Assembly: GCA_021234155.1 (NCBI GenBank)
Contig: JAJEKV010000012.1
Coordinates: forward strand, 3,723,789-3,787,788
Source: Isoetes taiwanensis
Taxonomy: Eukaryota; Streptophyta; Lycopodiopsida; Isoetales; Isoetaceae
Direction of reading: 5' to 3'
Length of the DNA stretch: 64,000 bases
The notes beneath the pieces are model-generated. The model worked only from the letters and a program-made list of their open reading frames with translations, did no database searches and had not been told where the DNA came from. The position numbers were made by a program, and so were the translations under genes. Shown piece after piece: positions 23,986-33,612 of this stretch (the stretch's first letter is position 1; each line of letters starts with the position of its first letter).

Positions 23986-24119
23986 GGAATTAAGCAGCAC
24001 AAGATAGGAAATACCTTTCGCTCTCGCAATTCATTCTCTGAGAAGAGGAGCATAGCTCGTACGCTTGCTACCACGTGCACCGATGCAAGCGCATAGGGAT
24101 GTAAATGACCACATGATTT

Positions 24120-24690
24120 ATGTGCATCGGCCATGCACTAGATTCGAACATGCCATAGGGTCGAACATGTCCTAGACTCAAATTTGCCATATAGGCTCAA
24201 ACATGCGACCTACACATGACAAAAACATGACACCAGCTCAAGTGTTGCCCTTAGGATTGAATATGTGGCATGCCACCTAGGCTCAAGCATGCCACATGCC
24301 ACGTAGCTCAAACATGCCACATAACGTGCCACCGAGGCTCAAACATGCCACATAGGCTCAAAGATGTCACCCCGGCTCAAACATGACACGTGGTTCAAAC
24401 ATGCCACCCCTAGGCTCAAACATGCCATATAACGTGCCACCGAGGCTGAAACATGCCACCTATGCTCAAAGATGCCACATAGACTCATTAAACATGTCAC
24501 ATAAGCATGTTTGAGCCTATTCAAACATGCCACCCCTAGGCTCAACAATGCCACATAACGTGCCACCGAGGCCGAAACATGCTCAAACATGGCACGTGGC
24601 TCAAACATGCAACCCTAGGCTCAAAAATGACAAGTGGCTCAAGCATGCCACCCCAGGCTCAAACATCCCGTTAACATTTGTAAGTAGTAG
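24120..24690. repeat. Minisatellite of (ggctcaaacatgccac)n type
   Basis: About twenty degenerate copies of 'aggctcaaacatgccac' at 17-45 bp spacing, with the higher-order unit 'cataacgtgccaccgaggct' repeated at about 24320, 24430 and 24555. Non-coding; the long frames are a by-product of the repeat. Confidence 0.8.
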
Positions 24691-24829
24691 CAATACAAGA
24701 TTGGATAAATCCAGAATGTGAATTTGACTGCATACATGGCTTACACATGTCCAAATTAGCTTAGGGACAAATTTTCATGACCATCACATAAAAAAAAAAG
24801 GCACCCAAAAAATTAAAAAGTGCCAGACG

Positions 24830-24945
24830 TCGTTATAACAAAATACGTCGCATGCACGTCGCATGCGACGTAAAACCATATTTATACGTTTTTGAAAATA
24901 CATCGCATGCGACGTCGACGTCACATGCGACGTCTAGAGCTTTTT
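24830..24945. repeat. Second cluster of ACGTCGCATGCGACGT dyads
   Basis: Perfect or near-perfect 16-bp dyads lie at about 24857-24872 and 24902-24917, with further half sites. It is the same motif as 13855-14145. Confidence 0.75.
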
Positions 24946-25261
24946 ATAGACCCGCGGCCGGCTTTTTCGGGTCCGTTTCTAGGCTTCAAAGGTCACGACT
25001 TTTTGGGCAATTTACGACGTTAAAGGCTTCGTTGACTTGCAAGAACTATTTTTAAGGTCAATACATCATGATTTTTAGATTGAATAGGTTTTTGGATCGA
25101 ATCGTTAGGCTAGATTTCAAATTTTTTTGTTTCCTTTCCTTCCTCTTCTTCTTTGTTCTTCATTATTTTTCTTCCTCATTCTTCGCTCATTCTTTCTTCC
25201 ATGCTTCTATTCTTCCCATATTTCTTCTTTCCTCATTCTTCCCATATTTTTTTTAGGTAGA

Positions 25262-25312
25262 GGTGGCTAGGGAAAGAGCATGGTCGGCTCCACCATGAGT
25301 GGAGAGGACCAG
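25262..25312 (-). repeat. Inverted copy of the 29-bp palindrome
   Basis: The reverse complement reads 'cctggtcctctccactcatg' followed by gtggagccgacc, matching the motif near 6148 over about 36 of 40 positions, including the flanks 'acacctggtcc' and 'gaccatgc'. Confidence 0.7.
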
Positions 25313-25439
25313 GTGTTCGGGTCCTAATCATACTCTAGCCTAATCCAGCTGATCTAACCTATTCTATCTAGCCTATTCCATCAGTCCAAAGCCTCCTCTA
25401 TTATCTAGCCAAATCTAGCTTTTGATCCGATTAAGGATC

Positions 25440-25845
25440 TATTCGCACCCATGGTTAAGTTTAGTTAAGTTATTTTTATCGTTAAGTCAAGCCTTCACTA
25501 ACTAGATGATTGCTTTCACACCAAAGCTAGTTAAAAAAATAGGTTAGGCTAACTTAATGTAATACTATTTCGCACTAAAAACTTTAGTTAAAAAATAACT
25601 TAACTAGTTAACCAAGGGCATAAAAAATTATAAGCACAATTAACTAAACTTAAAGTGACCTCTTTGGGGTGATTTAACTTTTAGTGCTAATTTCTAATTT
25701 AGTTAACTTTTAGTTAAGTTTGCTAACTGAAATGAACAAGCTGCGAAGACAAGTTTAGTTAGTGTTTTTGGTTAAAAAAGTTAACTAAATTCTTAACTAA
25801 ATTTCTTAACTATCTGCTAACTAATTAACTAGTAGTGCGAATGTA
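25440..25845. repeat. Cluster of TTAGTTAACTAA-type motifs
   Basis: More than twenty occurrences of ttaact/agttaa in both orientations within 400 bp, often as dyads (agttaactaaa, tagttaac). No coding potential. It may be another binding-site-rich block or simply compositional. Confidence 0.5.
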
Positions 25846-25889
25846 AATTGAGCGTGGGTCCGAATATACCCTAATCTAACCTATTTAGT

Positions 25890-26003
25890 TCTTCTTTTTT
25901 CTTTTTTCTTTTTTCTTTTTTCTTTTTTTTTTTCTTTTTTTCTTTTCTTCTTTTCTTCTTTTCTTCTTTTCTTCTTTTCTTCTTTTTTTCTTTTTTTTTT
26001 TGG
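25890..26003 (+). repeat. Polypyrimidine tract (ttttct)n
   Basis: Almost pure C/T for about 110 bp, shifting from (cttttt)n to (cttttctt)n, then a T run and 'gggggcctttgtg', which resembles the inverted termini at 6504 and 13686. Confidence 0.9.
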
Positions 26004-26228
26004 GGGCCTTTGTGTGTGTGTTGGGGATGCTATTATTGACGTCCCGCCCTTTGCAATTTTGATTATATGAAATAATATATAACTGATAAGGTATTAGTTG
26101 CCATAGGGTGTGTTATAAGTAATGATTATGGTCTGCATACATGTTTGATATTGTCGTATTATGTTGCATTTACTTTGTGCATGCATTATTTTTGTATTCA
26201 TTATTTCGTTTCGTTTGTAGGCATAAAA

Positions 26229-27174
26229 ATGGCCTCAGTAAGGATAGAGATGCTTAGTGAAATAAGGCACATACTCATCAATCAAATATGCATACAGACC
26301 GACCCGGATAGGCATATGCAAACTGATGAGCAAATTAACCGTTTTGTAGCGTCAGTTGAAAAAGAATGTCGGTCTGAATTATGTGGGAGGTGGCCAGAGC
26401 ATGAGTCTGAGTTGCAAGATATGATGAGAAAGAACTTGAAGTCTTGGTTTGCAATCCTGAGCCAGAATTGAGGACGCTCCCCCATGCTGAGGCATACGTG
26501 GGACGATGGGCTAATTCGTGGCGAAGTGCAAAGGTCCGACGCAAAGATCACAAGATGGCCAGTAGCAGTCTCAAAGATGAACGGGTGAAAGAGTTAGATA
26601 GTCTTATCCATGGTGGGAGCTCTATTGGTGCAGGGCCTAGATTATCATTGCATGCTCATGATAAATGTGTTGCATTTATTGATAGCATTTCTTTAAATGT
26701 TGTACACGTTGTAAAGTGCATTGGTAGTAAATAAGACTGTCAGATATACCAAATCCAGATCTTGGGAACCCTGTACTTTAATGCAGATGACTATTATACT
26801 GGCATTGGGTGGAGAGGCCAAGATAGAGCCGCATCATGGTTGTTGGCTGACAAGTATATCCGTTTCAAGAGCCCAAGTCCAGCACTGGCCACACCTCTTG
26901 GACTTGCCCCTGAGGCCTTTTGTGGAGATGAGCCACAGGACCAATGGTAGTCTTGCCATTCATGAATGGAGGAACCTTTGCAGAATTACTTGACCATCTT
27001 CCGAGCCAATTCTCTTCTTATAGGAGATGGTCAGATGCAATGCATAGTGCTCCAAGAAGGGCTGATATGAAGATAAGTGCGGAGTGGAAAGCCAAGATGA
27101 GATTCGTGTATAAGTACGTCCCCAAAATAGATCTTGGGATCATGCATGCCACCAAAGATAATATCTGTATATGA
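26229..27174 (+). pseudogene. Unrecognised protein(s), frame-broken
   Basis: An ATG at 26229 opens 'MASVRIEMLSEIRHILINQI' and stays open to 26471. A second frame (to 26734) carries 'LPHAEAYVGRWANSWRSAK' and 'GPRLSLHAHDKCVAFID'. A third (26750-26950) carries 'YTGIGWRGQDRAASWLLADK', and a fourth (26944-27174) ends 'PKIDLGIMHATKDNICI'. Codon content and continuity suggest one coding stretch interrupted by frameshifts or short introns. I do not recognise a family. It is the first of three coding blocks separated by 57-bp-phased palindromes, so it is probably part of the same mobile cassette. Confidence 0.4.
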
Positions 27175-27270
27175 ATCTATGTAATATAAATATAAGTGAT
27201 GATTAATTAGAGATATATTGTATATTTATTGCAAACGTTTGCTTTTGTTGTAACGTAACAAATTAAAGTA

Positions 27271-27621
27271 GCTACGGTGCGAATTTGTGTATAACATAAA
27301 ATATGGAAGTGTTATTCTCGCACCGTAGCTACGGTGCGAAATTGTGCATATCATAAAATAAGAAAGTGTTGTTTTCGCACCGTAGCCATGGTGCAAAATT
27401 GTGCATAGCATAAAATATGAAAGTGTTGTTTTCCCACCGTAGCCACGGTGCGAAATTGTGCATAGCATAAAATATGGAAGTGTTGTTTTCGCACCGTAGC
27501 CACGGTGCAAAATTGTGCATAGGATAAATTATAGAAGTGTTATTTTCGCACCGTAGCCACGGTGTGAATATGTTTATAGCATAAATTATGGAAGTGTTAT
27601 TTTCGCATAGTTGCCATGGTG
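27271..27621. repeat. Palindrome array A, 57-bp period
   Basis: The 20-bp palindrome CGCACCGTAGCCACGGTGCG and variants start at 27319, 27376, 27433, 27490, 27547 and 27604, each exactly 57 bp apart, with a half copy at 27271. The 37-bp spacers here are near identical ('attgtgcatagcataaaata'). Each palindrome could form a cruciform or an RNA hairpin, and is flanked by TTT and AAA. Confidence 0.9.
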
Positions 27622-28470
27622 TTATTCGCTCTTGCATATCAAGCCGCTACTAAGGCACTCACCTTCAAACTATCGCAGATCGAGGCACTGCTCAACGAGA
27701 ATGGTAAAGAGCAGATCAGATAAGGCATGGGAGTTGTTTAGCACATGGTATGACAAAGTAGTAGAGAAAGAACAGGAGAGTTTGAGGAGAAGCTAGAGGA
27801 GCCAGTTGATGCAACTACTGTATATAATAATTCTCGTCTGACAGCAGACATTATGGCAGAGTGTAACAGGTCTACCGATGCATATGGGGGCATTCTTCAT
27901 AGCTTCATGGCTAGAGCTAGACCTGGCGTTAAACCATCCCTTGTGAAATTATCTTCACTGAGCATGCAAGCTTTAATTAAGACGTTTCTGAAGGCTGATC
28001 ATGACCAAATCAGGAGGTTTTTGAAGAGACTACCTGCAGCACTGTGCAGGCAAGAAGGCAAAGAAATTTTTTACAGCTTAGATATCATGTTCAGCACATA
28101 CATAATTTACACTAAGTCAAACAAAGATGCCGGTTCTTCTTCAAGTGTGCAGGTCGCTCAGATAGAACGTCCCGCCTCACCAGTAGAGGAGCAGATAGAT
28201 CCTGCGAATGAGGTTTTGGAAGAGGTCTTCGAGAAGAAACTGTCTACTTGGGGGTTATTAGAAGCATATCCCATCCACATAGGTGGGAAACCGTACTTGT
28301 TGCTGTCTGATATATATGAAATGATAGGGCTGAGAGAGGACGAGATACTGCGCCAGATATATGCCCATGTTGTAGGCCTGGGAGGACTTATAGACTTTGA
28401 GTCTGATGTTCCCAGACAAATGATGGAGGCTGTGACTTATGATGGGTCCTCAACCACATGTCAGCTATAA
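27616..28470 (+). pseudogene. Unrecognised protein, ~280 residues, with frameshifts near its start
   Basis: An ATG at 27614-27616 begins 'MVLFALAYQAATKALTFKLS' and runs to a stop near 27720. Neighbouring frames supply 'DKAWELFSTWYDKVVEKEQ' and then, from about 27785, an open frame to 28470 that includes 'EEPVDATTVYNNSRLTADIM' and the 205-residue block from 27853. That block has a helical first half ('KTFLKADHDQIRRFLKRL') and 'YPIHIGGKPYLLLSDIYEMI' near its end. No family recognised. It lies between palindrome arrays A and B. The late part could be a real single-exon ORF starting at 27853; the upstream frames argue for a longer, broken ancestor. Confidence 0.45.
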
Positions 28471-28538
28471 ATCCTTGTTAGATGTATATCTTAGATCTTG
28501 TTTAATTGTGAATTCAGTCATTTCTATGTATGTACATC

Positions 28539-28672
28539 AGAAGCGTAGGCACAGTGCGAAAACATGATATCTGCAGATTTTGGACTGGCCTCTTTCGCAC
28601 CGTGGCTACGATGCAAAAACGTCTATTTCATGGCATGCACATGATACCATTTCGCACAGTAGCTACTATGGA
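28539..28672. repeat. Palindrome array B, 57-bp period
   Basis: Three degenerate copies start at about 28539, 28596 ('cgcaccgtggctacgatgc') and 28653 ('cgcacagtagctactatgg'), again 57 bp apart. Their spacers do not resemble those of array A. Confidence 0.75.
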
Positions 28673-28752
28673 CTTTCTTATTTCTAAGGGTTTATGGGAT
28701 CGGGAGAGACCATACTGTTACTTGAATTTCTTCTCCTCTGTAAAACTCGCTC

Positions 28753-29379
28753 ATGTCCATGGAAGGTGCTAGCTCTGATATCCCACAAAATGAGGCGCTT
28801 GACAAGCGCCAGAATCTTGACGAGGTCATTACTAGCAGCGCCACAAATCTAGAGCCCGTGATAGTTCTTCCTTTTACAACCCAACAGATGGACGTCGAAG
28901 ACCCTATCCTTCCAGAAGGGTTCCAACAAAAGCTTGGAAATGTCGTCCAGGACATTAACAACAGCGTGGACGAATTTTTCCAAAACACGACAGTGTTTCC
29001 TACACGGGTCTCCTTGCTGAGCTCCGGTAAGGTTGAGGAAGGAATTTTCCGTGAGGCTTCTGTCTGCCACAATATCCCAGTTCCAGACGATTGTATTGTG
29101 ATAGCATTGGATACAGCTCTGGATTCAATGGCCAGTCTGCCCTTCCCCACCCCTGATGCGGAGACAGTAGAGGAAGCCGTGGGGTCATATGTCATATGGC
29201 CGAGACTGATGACATCCATGTCCGGCGTGGAGAAAAGAGCCCTCCAGTTCGTGTGTAATGAGCTGGATTATATGCTGGAAGATCCAGGAAGAGGGCGCGG
29301 GGAGGGGGGGGGGGGACGCCTACTCATGGCCATGTACTGTGGCAGGTTGACCAGGGCCATGTTGCCCAATGGCTGCTGA
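28753..29379 (+). pseudogene. DUF8039-like transposon protein fragment
   Basis: An open frame of 208 codons begins 'MSMEGASSDIPQNEALDKRQ'. The C-terminal half reads 'HNIPVPDDCIVIALDTALDS', 'LPFPTPDAETVEEAVGSYVI' and then WPRL. The pattern (V/I)P....V.V..D....LP.P......T..EAVGS.V.WP is that of DUF8039-type domains, found in plant DNA-transposon proteins that often also carry a transposase or Ulp1-like protease. This likeness is from family memory. A 10-base G run near 29309 follows, after which the frame is less protein-like, so a slippage frameshift is likely. No catalytic domain is visible. It is probably one exon of a decayed CACTA-like element. Confidence 0.5.
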
Positions 29380-29635
29380 ATTAGGTGTCCCCTTTTAGGA
29401 AATGGGCACCACCACTGCTTTCTTCACAAATTGTTGTCCCTAATCCGCTGCAGATTGTTGAGAGGGAAGAAGAGCAGCACGATCAAAGGCTTAAGGGAGA
29501 TTAGCAGGATCTGCAAGTGCATCAAGATCAGCAGGATTGGGTGGAACATCAAAGATCGCCAAGACCAAAGATGATTAGAGATGATCATGGAAGCCCGGGC
29601 CCAATGGAACAATGCATCGTGGAAGCCCCCATCCC

Positions 29636-30168
29636 TGCGATAAGCGTAAATCCACTAAGAGATCATGCCCGGCATAGCCTCCTAGGCTTGTTCCTAGTTG
29701 GAGACAAGCTGAGAGAGATGCTGCCAGGGAGACAGACAAGCATGGAAATAAGCGGAAGCCGAAGGAAGGGGAGCCCAATATTAGATATGGTGGCCCTAAG
29801 AAGGTAAAGGGTGCTCCTTCTGGCATCCAAGCTTTACGGGAGATTAGGTACTGGCAGGCACGCACCCCGCCTCTGATTCCCAAGCTTGCCTTTGCTAGAA
29901 TGGTGAGGTACGAGATGCAGGCCATCATTGAGAGGAGAAAGGATAAAGGAAGAAGCGGAGGGAGAGAGCATCGGATTATGTTCCGATGGTGGAGGAGAAG
30001 GTGAATAAAATCCAAGCAGAGGCCTTGGATATACTACAAGAGGTAGCAGAGGCTCATTTAGTTAGCCTCTTCGAGCACAGTGTCCGCTGTTGTGTGCACA
30101 AAGGACCTGTTACTGTGTAGGACAGGGACTATGCCTTAGCTAGATACTTCCGTGGATGCCTCCCATAG
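29636..30168 (+). pseudogene. Histone H3-like pseudogene
   Basis: A basic tail (about 29678-29830, including 'NKRKPKEGEPNIRYGGPKKV') leads into 'ALREIRYWQARTPPLIPKL' at 29831-29887, then AFARMVRYEMQ. This matches H3 (ALREIR.YQ..T.LLI.KL.F.RLVRE). After a frameshift near 29940 the frame reads 'AEALDILQEVAEAHLVSLF' (30016-30072), EHSVRCCVHKGPVTV, a stop at 30118, then DRDYALARYFRG. H3 has A...LQEA.EAYLVGLFED..LCAIHAKRVTI..KDIQLARRIRG. The AEAL..LQE.AE spelling is closer to centromeric H3, but the loop before it is about 24 residues longer than in either. An in-frame stop also interrupts the tail at about 29675. It lies in a palindrome-rich cassette beside a transposon protein. Homology to H3 is firm; that it is non-functional is likely; how it arrived is unknown. 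Confidence 0.75.
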
Positions 30169-30326
30169 GAGCCTTTTGTAATCCTACTTCGGATATTAAT
30201 ATATGGGTGTTTTAACTTATTGTCCCTCTTTATGCTTATATTTTAGTTCTTGTTTAAATATGTGTTGAGGTTTTGTATTTATTTACTCTTCTATCTATTG
30301 AGGTTGTGTATTTATTAGCCATTGTT

Positions 30327-30572
30327 GACCGTGGCTACGGTGCGAAAATAACCATTCCACATTTTGTGTGACGGTCTGTTTCGCACCGTATCCACGGTGC
30401 AAAATTAACAGTTCCTAACTTTTTAGAGGGGGCAATTTCGCACCATGACTATTGTGCGAAAAAGACTGTTCCACAAGCTGTGTGGGGGCCATTTTCGCAC
30501 CGTGGATACGTTCAATCATTTTACTCATACAATGTGCTGGGGTGCCTATTTTGCACCTTGGCAATTGCAATC
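30327..30572. repeat. Palindrome array C, 57-bp period
   Basis: Copies at about 30325 (partial), 30382, 30439, 30496 and 30553 (degenerate), each 57 bp apart. The palindrome core is kept ('cgcaccgtatccacggtgc', 'cgcaccatgactattgtgcg') while spacers differ from arrays A and B. Note the sites vary together on both arms in places (for example cat..atg type changes), which keeps pairing only partly. Confidence 0.8.
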
Positions 30573-30736
30573 TATATGCAGAAGAGAATGTTTTTCTGAA
30601 TTTAGAATCTACATGTATGGCAAGTGGCCAAGAGCTATGCAAATTGAAAATATGCGGTAGATAGATGGATCACATATATCACTTATGATTACATCCTTAT
30701 AACTAGTGGATGTTTGAAATATGCTAGTAGCAGAAT

Positions 30737-31085
30737 CTATAACTCATATCGGAGGCATAGCATACATGAATGAAGCAGTTCATTGCCAATCGGGCTCATC
30801 ATGAGCAGGAGGTTGGATGATGCTATTAAGCTCATAGGCGCCGCGCTCTGGAACCCAAACAAGATGGATAACACATGGTATAATGCAGAGGAAGATTCCT
30901 TGCGACCTATAGCTATTCCATCCAGCCAGGAAGCAAGGGGGATACCCCTCTGCTTGCATCTAACAAGATCATTAAATGTCATAGAGCAAGTAGTCTATAT
31001 CTTCGGGACGAGGAGGCAAGGTAGACCCCATCGAAATGAGAAGATGAAGATCGAGACATAGCAAATGGATGCCTTCTGCATTGAA
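30737..31085 (-). pseudogene. Unrecognised protein, inverted paralogue 1
   Basis: Read on the minus strand, 'atgtctcg' near 31058 opens MSRSSSSHFDG. After one frameshift the frame reads 'FNDLVRCKQRGIPLASWLDG' and continues to 30737. It is homologous at DNA and protein level to 31628-31925 on the plus strand. No domain recognised. Confidence 0.45.
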
Positions 31086-31099
31086 TGGAGCTGTACTTA

Positions 31100-31370
31100 T
31101 ATCAAACAAAATTATTGATTGGTTATATATACGAGCATAATGTACAAAATACATATATAAATATAATGTACATAGTAAGTATAGTATATATACATAGTTT
31201 CTCTTTAAATAGCCATCCATGCCTTCATTGTCTTTGCCTCTTTCCCCCTCTTCCTCTTCTCAGACATGCTCCTTGTCTTCTCCCTGTCTGCTCCTTGTTT
31301 GCATGCTCCTTGCCTGCTCCTTGTGTGCATGTTCCTTGAGTAGCTTTTTTGCTCCTTGTCTGCTCCTCCA
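31100..31370. repeat. TA-rich stretch and (tgctcctt)n repeats
   Basis: 31120-31200 is rich in 'tatatacata'. 31265-31365 carries about eight imperfect copies of 'ctgctccttg'. Non-coding. Confidence 0.6.
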
Positions 31371-31379
31371 CTAGTTTCT

Positions 31380-31600
31380 TGCAAATGCTAACTTTTCAAG
31401 AACGTCCTCGCTGGGCTGATCCGGAATTCTTGCAAGCATGCGGCAAAAGAAAGACCTGCACTTTTGATGCAGTTGTTAGCAACTTATAGGATCATCGGTG
31501 GTGCCACGGTCCAACCACCGAGCTTGCAAGGCAGTTGATCAACTTCATTATCGACCGGGATCCTACGTGGCGCCCCTCCCCCCCAAAAAAAAAAACTCTT
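31380..31600 (+). pseudogene. Possible coding remnant
   Basis: One frame gives 'TFQERPRWADPEFLQACGKR', then after a stop 'ARQLINFIIDRDPTWRP'. It looks protein-like but I recognise no family. It lies just upstream of the plus-strand paralogue at 31628 and could belong with it. A run of C then A ('ccccccaaaaaaaaaa') ends it at about 31590. Confidence 0.3.
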
Positions 31601-31627
31601 ACAAGGCCCTTAAATGTTTCCAAAAAA

Positions 31628-31925
31628 ACTCTAATGCATAAGGCATTCATTTGTTATGTCTCGACGTCCTACTAGAGCTCTTGAGAGGTCGCAATTGCCT
31701 CCTCTTGCTGAACATCTCGACTCCATTACTTGCTCTAAGAGCTTCAAAGATCTATATGCATGCAAGCAAAGAGGTATCATCCGCGATCTCTGGTTGAATG
31801 GTATATATAGCAGAGGTTCGAGAAAGAGATTGTCCCGACGAGTACCGTGTTGTATCCATCTTGTTTGGATTCTAGAGCGTGACGCTTATGAGCTTGATAA
31901 TATGACCAATGCCTATAATCTATGA
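31628..31925 (+). pseudogene. Unrecognised protein, inverted paralogue 2
   Basis: ATG at 31656 begins 'MSRRPTRALERSQLPPLAEH' and passes 'SFKDLYACKQRGIIRDLWLN'. It aligns with the minus-strand copy at 30737-31085 (shared F.DL..CKQRGI...WL.GI, and shared DNA such as 'tatccatcttgtttgg'). The two form an inverted repeat about 550 bp apart. Differences include indels that shift frame, so neither copy is clearly intact. Confidence 0.45.
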
Positions 31926-32099
31926 ATCATGTATGCGATAAGAGTATTATGCATGATGAATAAATAAATGTATGGTATAAGTGTATTATGCAGTTATAGT
32001 AGTGTACAAGATCTAATGTATTAAGATGAATAAGATATGTATTAAAAGTACAAAATCTTACATATTAAGATGAATGTGCTATGTCTTTCCACATGCCTA

Positions 32100-32547
32100 C
32101 AATATATTTTGGAATTTGGACAGTTTTTTCCTCTTGCCATTGGCATCCCAAGCATAATGAATAGCATCAAAATTTTTGTACCTTGAAGGATCAGAAGGAT
32201 TAGGCCACCAACGCTTAGTTAAGCAGTCTTTGTAATCCCCTCCAGTAGGCTTCCACCACGATATATAAATATGGCCAAAATATATAGATTCTGGATCAAG
32301 AACAGCATTCTCCTCTGCATATCCTAACCATGTGGCAGTGTTGCCATCTCCAGGTCTGACTAGAACAAACATACCCTTTGTCACATGTACGTGAGGATCA
32401 AACTCTTCAAGAGGCATCATTGGATGCCCATCTGAAGGGCCACAATAAGAAGGTAAAGATCGCGTGACCAAGGCAGATATGTCGATCTTTGGAACAAATG
32501 CAACTTGTTCTAGAGTTGCTTGTATTGTTTGTGGCCAAAATGCATCA
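32100..32547 (-). pseudogene. Unrecognised C-terminal protein fragment (WW/YAW-rich)
   Basis: The minus strand is open from the duplication breakpoint at about 32547 to the stop at 32097: about 150 residues running 'DAFWPQTIQATLEQVAFVPK', 'GMFVLVRPGDGNTATWLGYA', 'IYISWWKPTGGDYKDCLTKR', WWPNPS and ending 'IHYAWDANGKRKKLSKFQ'. Its N-terminal part is cut off where the copy of the bHLH flank begins. A similar end (YAWSPSNKKKLSN) is coded at 40751-41074 on the same strand, so the two are probably relatives in one repeat-borne gene family. No named domain recognised; the aromatic beta-rich look could suit a PWWP- or BAH-type fold, but that is a guess. Confidence 0.45.
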
Positions 32548-33612
32548 TTGATCTTTCTTACGAATCACTGAGTTACCTAGTACTTGTTTGTTTGATGGAT
32601 TGATTAACGCTTCCACTCATTTTCCAAGAGTTGAGATAAATCTTGCTGGTTTGGAATTATTTCTCAATAAAATCATCTGGAATGTTCTTGCAATGAGTAT
32701 CCTTTTTTCTAGCAGATTTGGAGCACATGGGCATGTTTTTTTAATAAGTTGAGTATATACCATGAAACTTGCTTTTTATTTGCTTCAACTTGCCAACTTC
32801 CCATAACAACAACATGTAACATGTCATTGGCAATTGGGGCTCACTTAGGCAGGACTTTGCAAGTCATAATCTTGCTTGTATCATCCTCTTGTTTGTACAA
32901 TATATTCAATTGCTCTAGTCCAAGCGTCGTTGCATCAATGGTTTTGTCGCGAACCAATATGGGACTCAAAATTATCCAACACCACGAGAACCTAGGAAAG
33001 AACAAAGCAACCCACCCTTATATCTTAACCCTAAACAGGACTATGGCCACATAAATGGAGAAGAATCGCGCAACAAGAATATGGCCTACAGTAGATAGCT
33101 CTAGTTATCTTTGTGAGGTGGTATATTCAATTACGTTTGTAGTTGGGGAGGTTAATCTGATCTTCTTGTAATATGAATTTATGACCCAGTTGGATGAACC
33201 TTCTAACCATGTCCACAATAAAGGGACTTAATGTAGATATATAATATATAATGATGCTAATAACAAGCTAGAACAAGAGCAAACGTTAGATCCATGTGGG
33301 CCTTGCATGATTACTTCATATTTTGGTCCCCATACGGTGATGGCTAAGTTTACAATTACCAGTCTATATGTGCGTCCTACCTAGACATAACAAGGTGCTT
33401 CACTACCGAAGGTTATAAACTCCTTGTGGGTGAACTTTGTTCTCGTTGAATTGCCTAGTCTATACGTGTGTCCTATCTAGATATAACAAGATGTGTCATA
33501 AAAGGCATTGTGGATGAACTTTATTCTCAGTGAATTTGCCTCGTCTGTATTTGTGTCCTACCTAGATATAACAAGGGGACTTCACTCCCGAAGATCATAA
33601 GAACCTTGTAGA
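32548..33612 (+). repeat. Segmental duplicate, copy 2 (bHLH 3' end and flank)
   Basis: It matches 16895-17975 in direct orientation, starting at 'gatctttcttacgaatcact'. The bHLH last-exon region is damaged here: the acceptor reads 'tttccaagagttgag', and about 100 bp covering the rest of the exon is missing. It therefore carries no coding part. The ~90-bp tandem portion has three copies (33360-33612). Differences by eye are about 10%. Confidence 0.8.

Noticed and set aside
20290-23993. Many 60-136-codon frames in the R1 array as a gene family
   Set aside because: Frames change strand, phase, start and stop from unit to unit, and arise on both strands at once because the repeat is GC-rich and poor in stops.
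26282-26551. Minus-strand frames opposite 26229-26734
   Set aside because: Shadows of the plus-strand text, with no independent family resemblance.
27271-27621. CRISPR array (regular repeats and spacers)
   Set aside because: Plant nuclear context, 20-bp palindromic repeat, nearly identical spacers within array A, and no cas genes.
26229-32547. Endogenous large DNA virus segment (histone plus inter-ORF hairpins)
   Set aside because: No capsid, polymerase, packaging ATPase or other viral hallmark gene seen, and the DUF8039-like ORF points to a plant DNA transposon. Kept only as an alternative in the findings.
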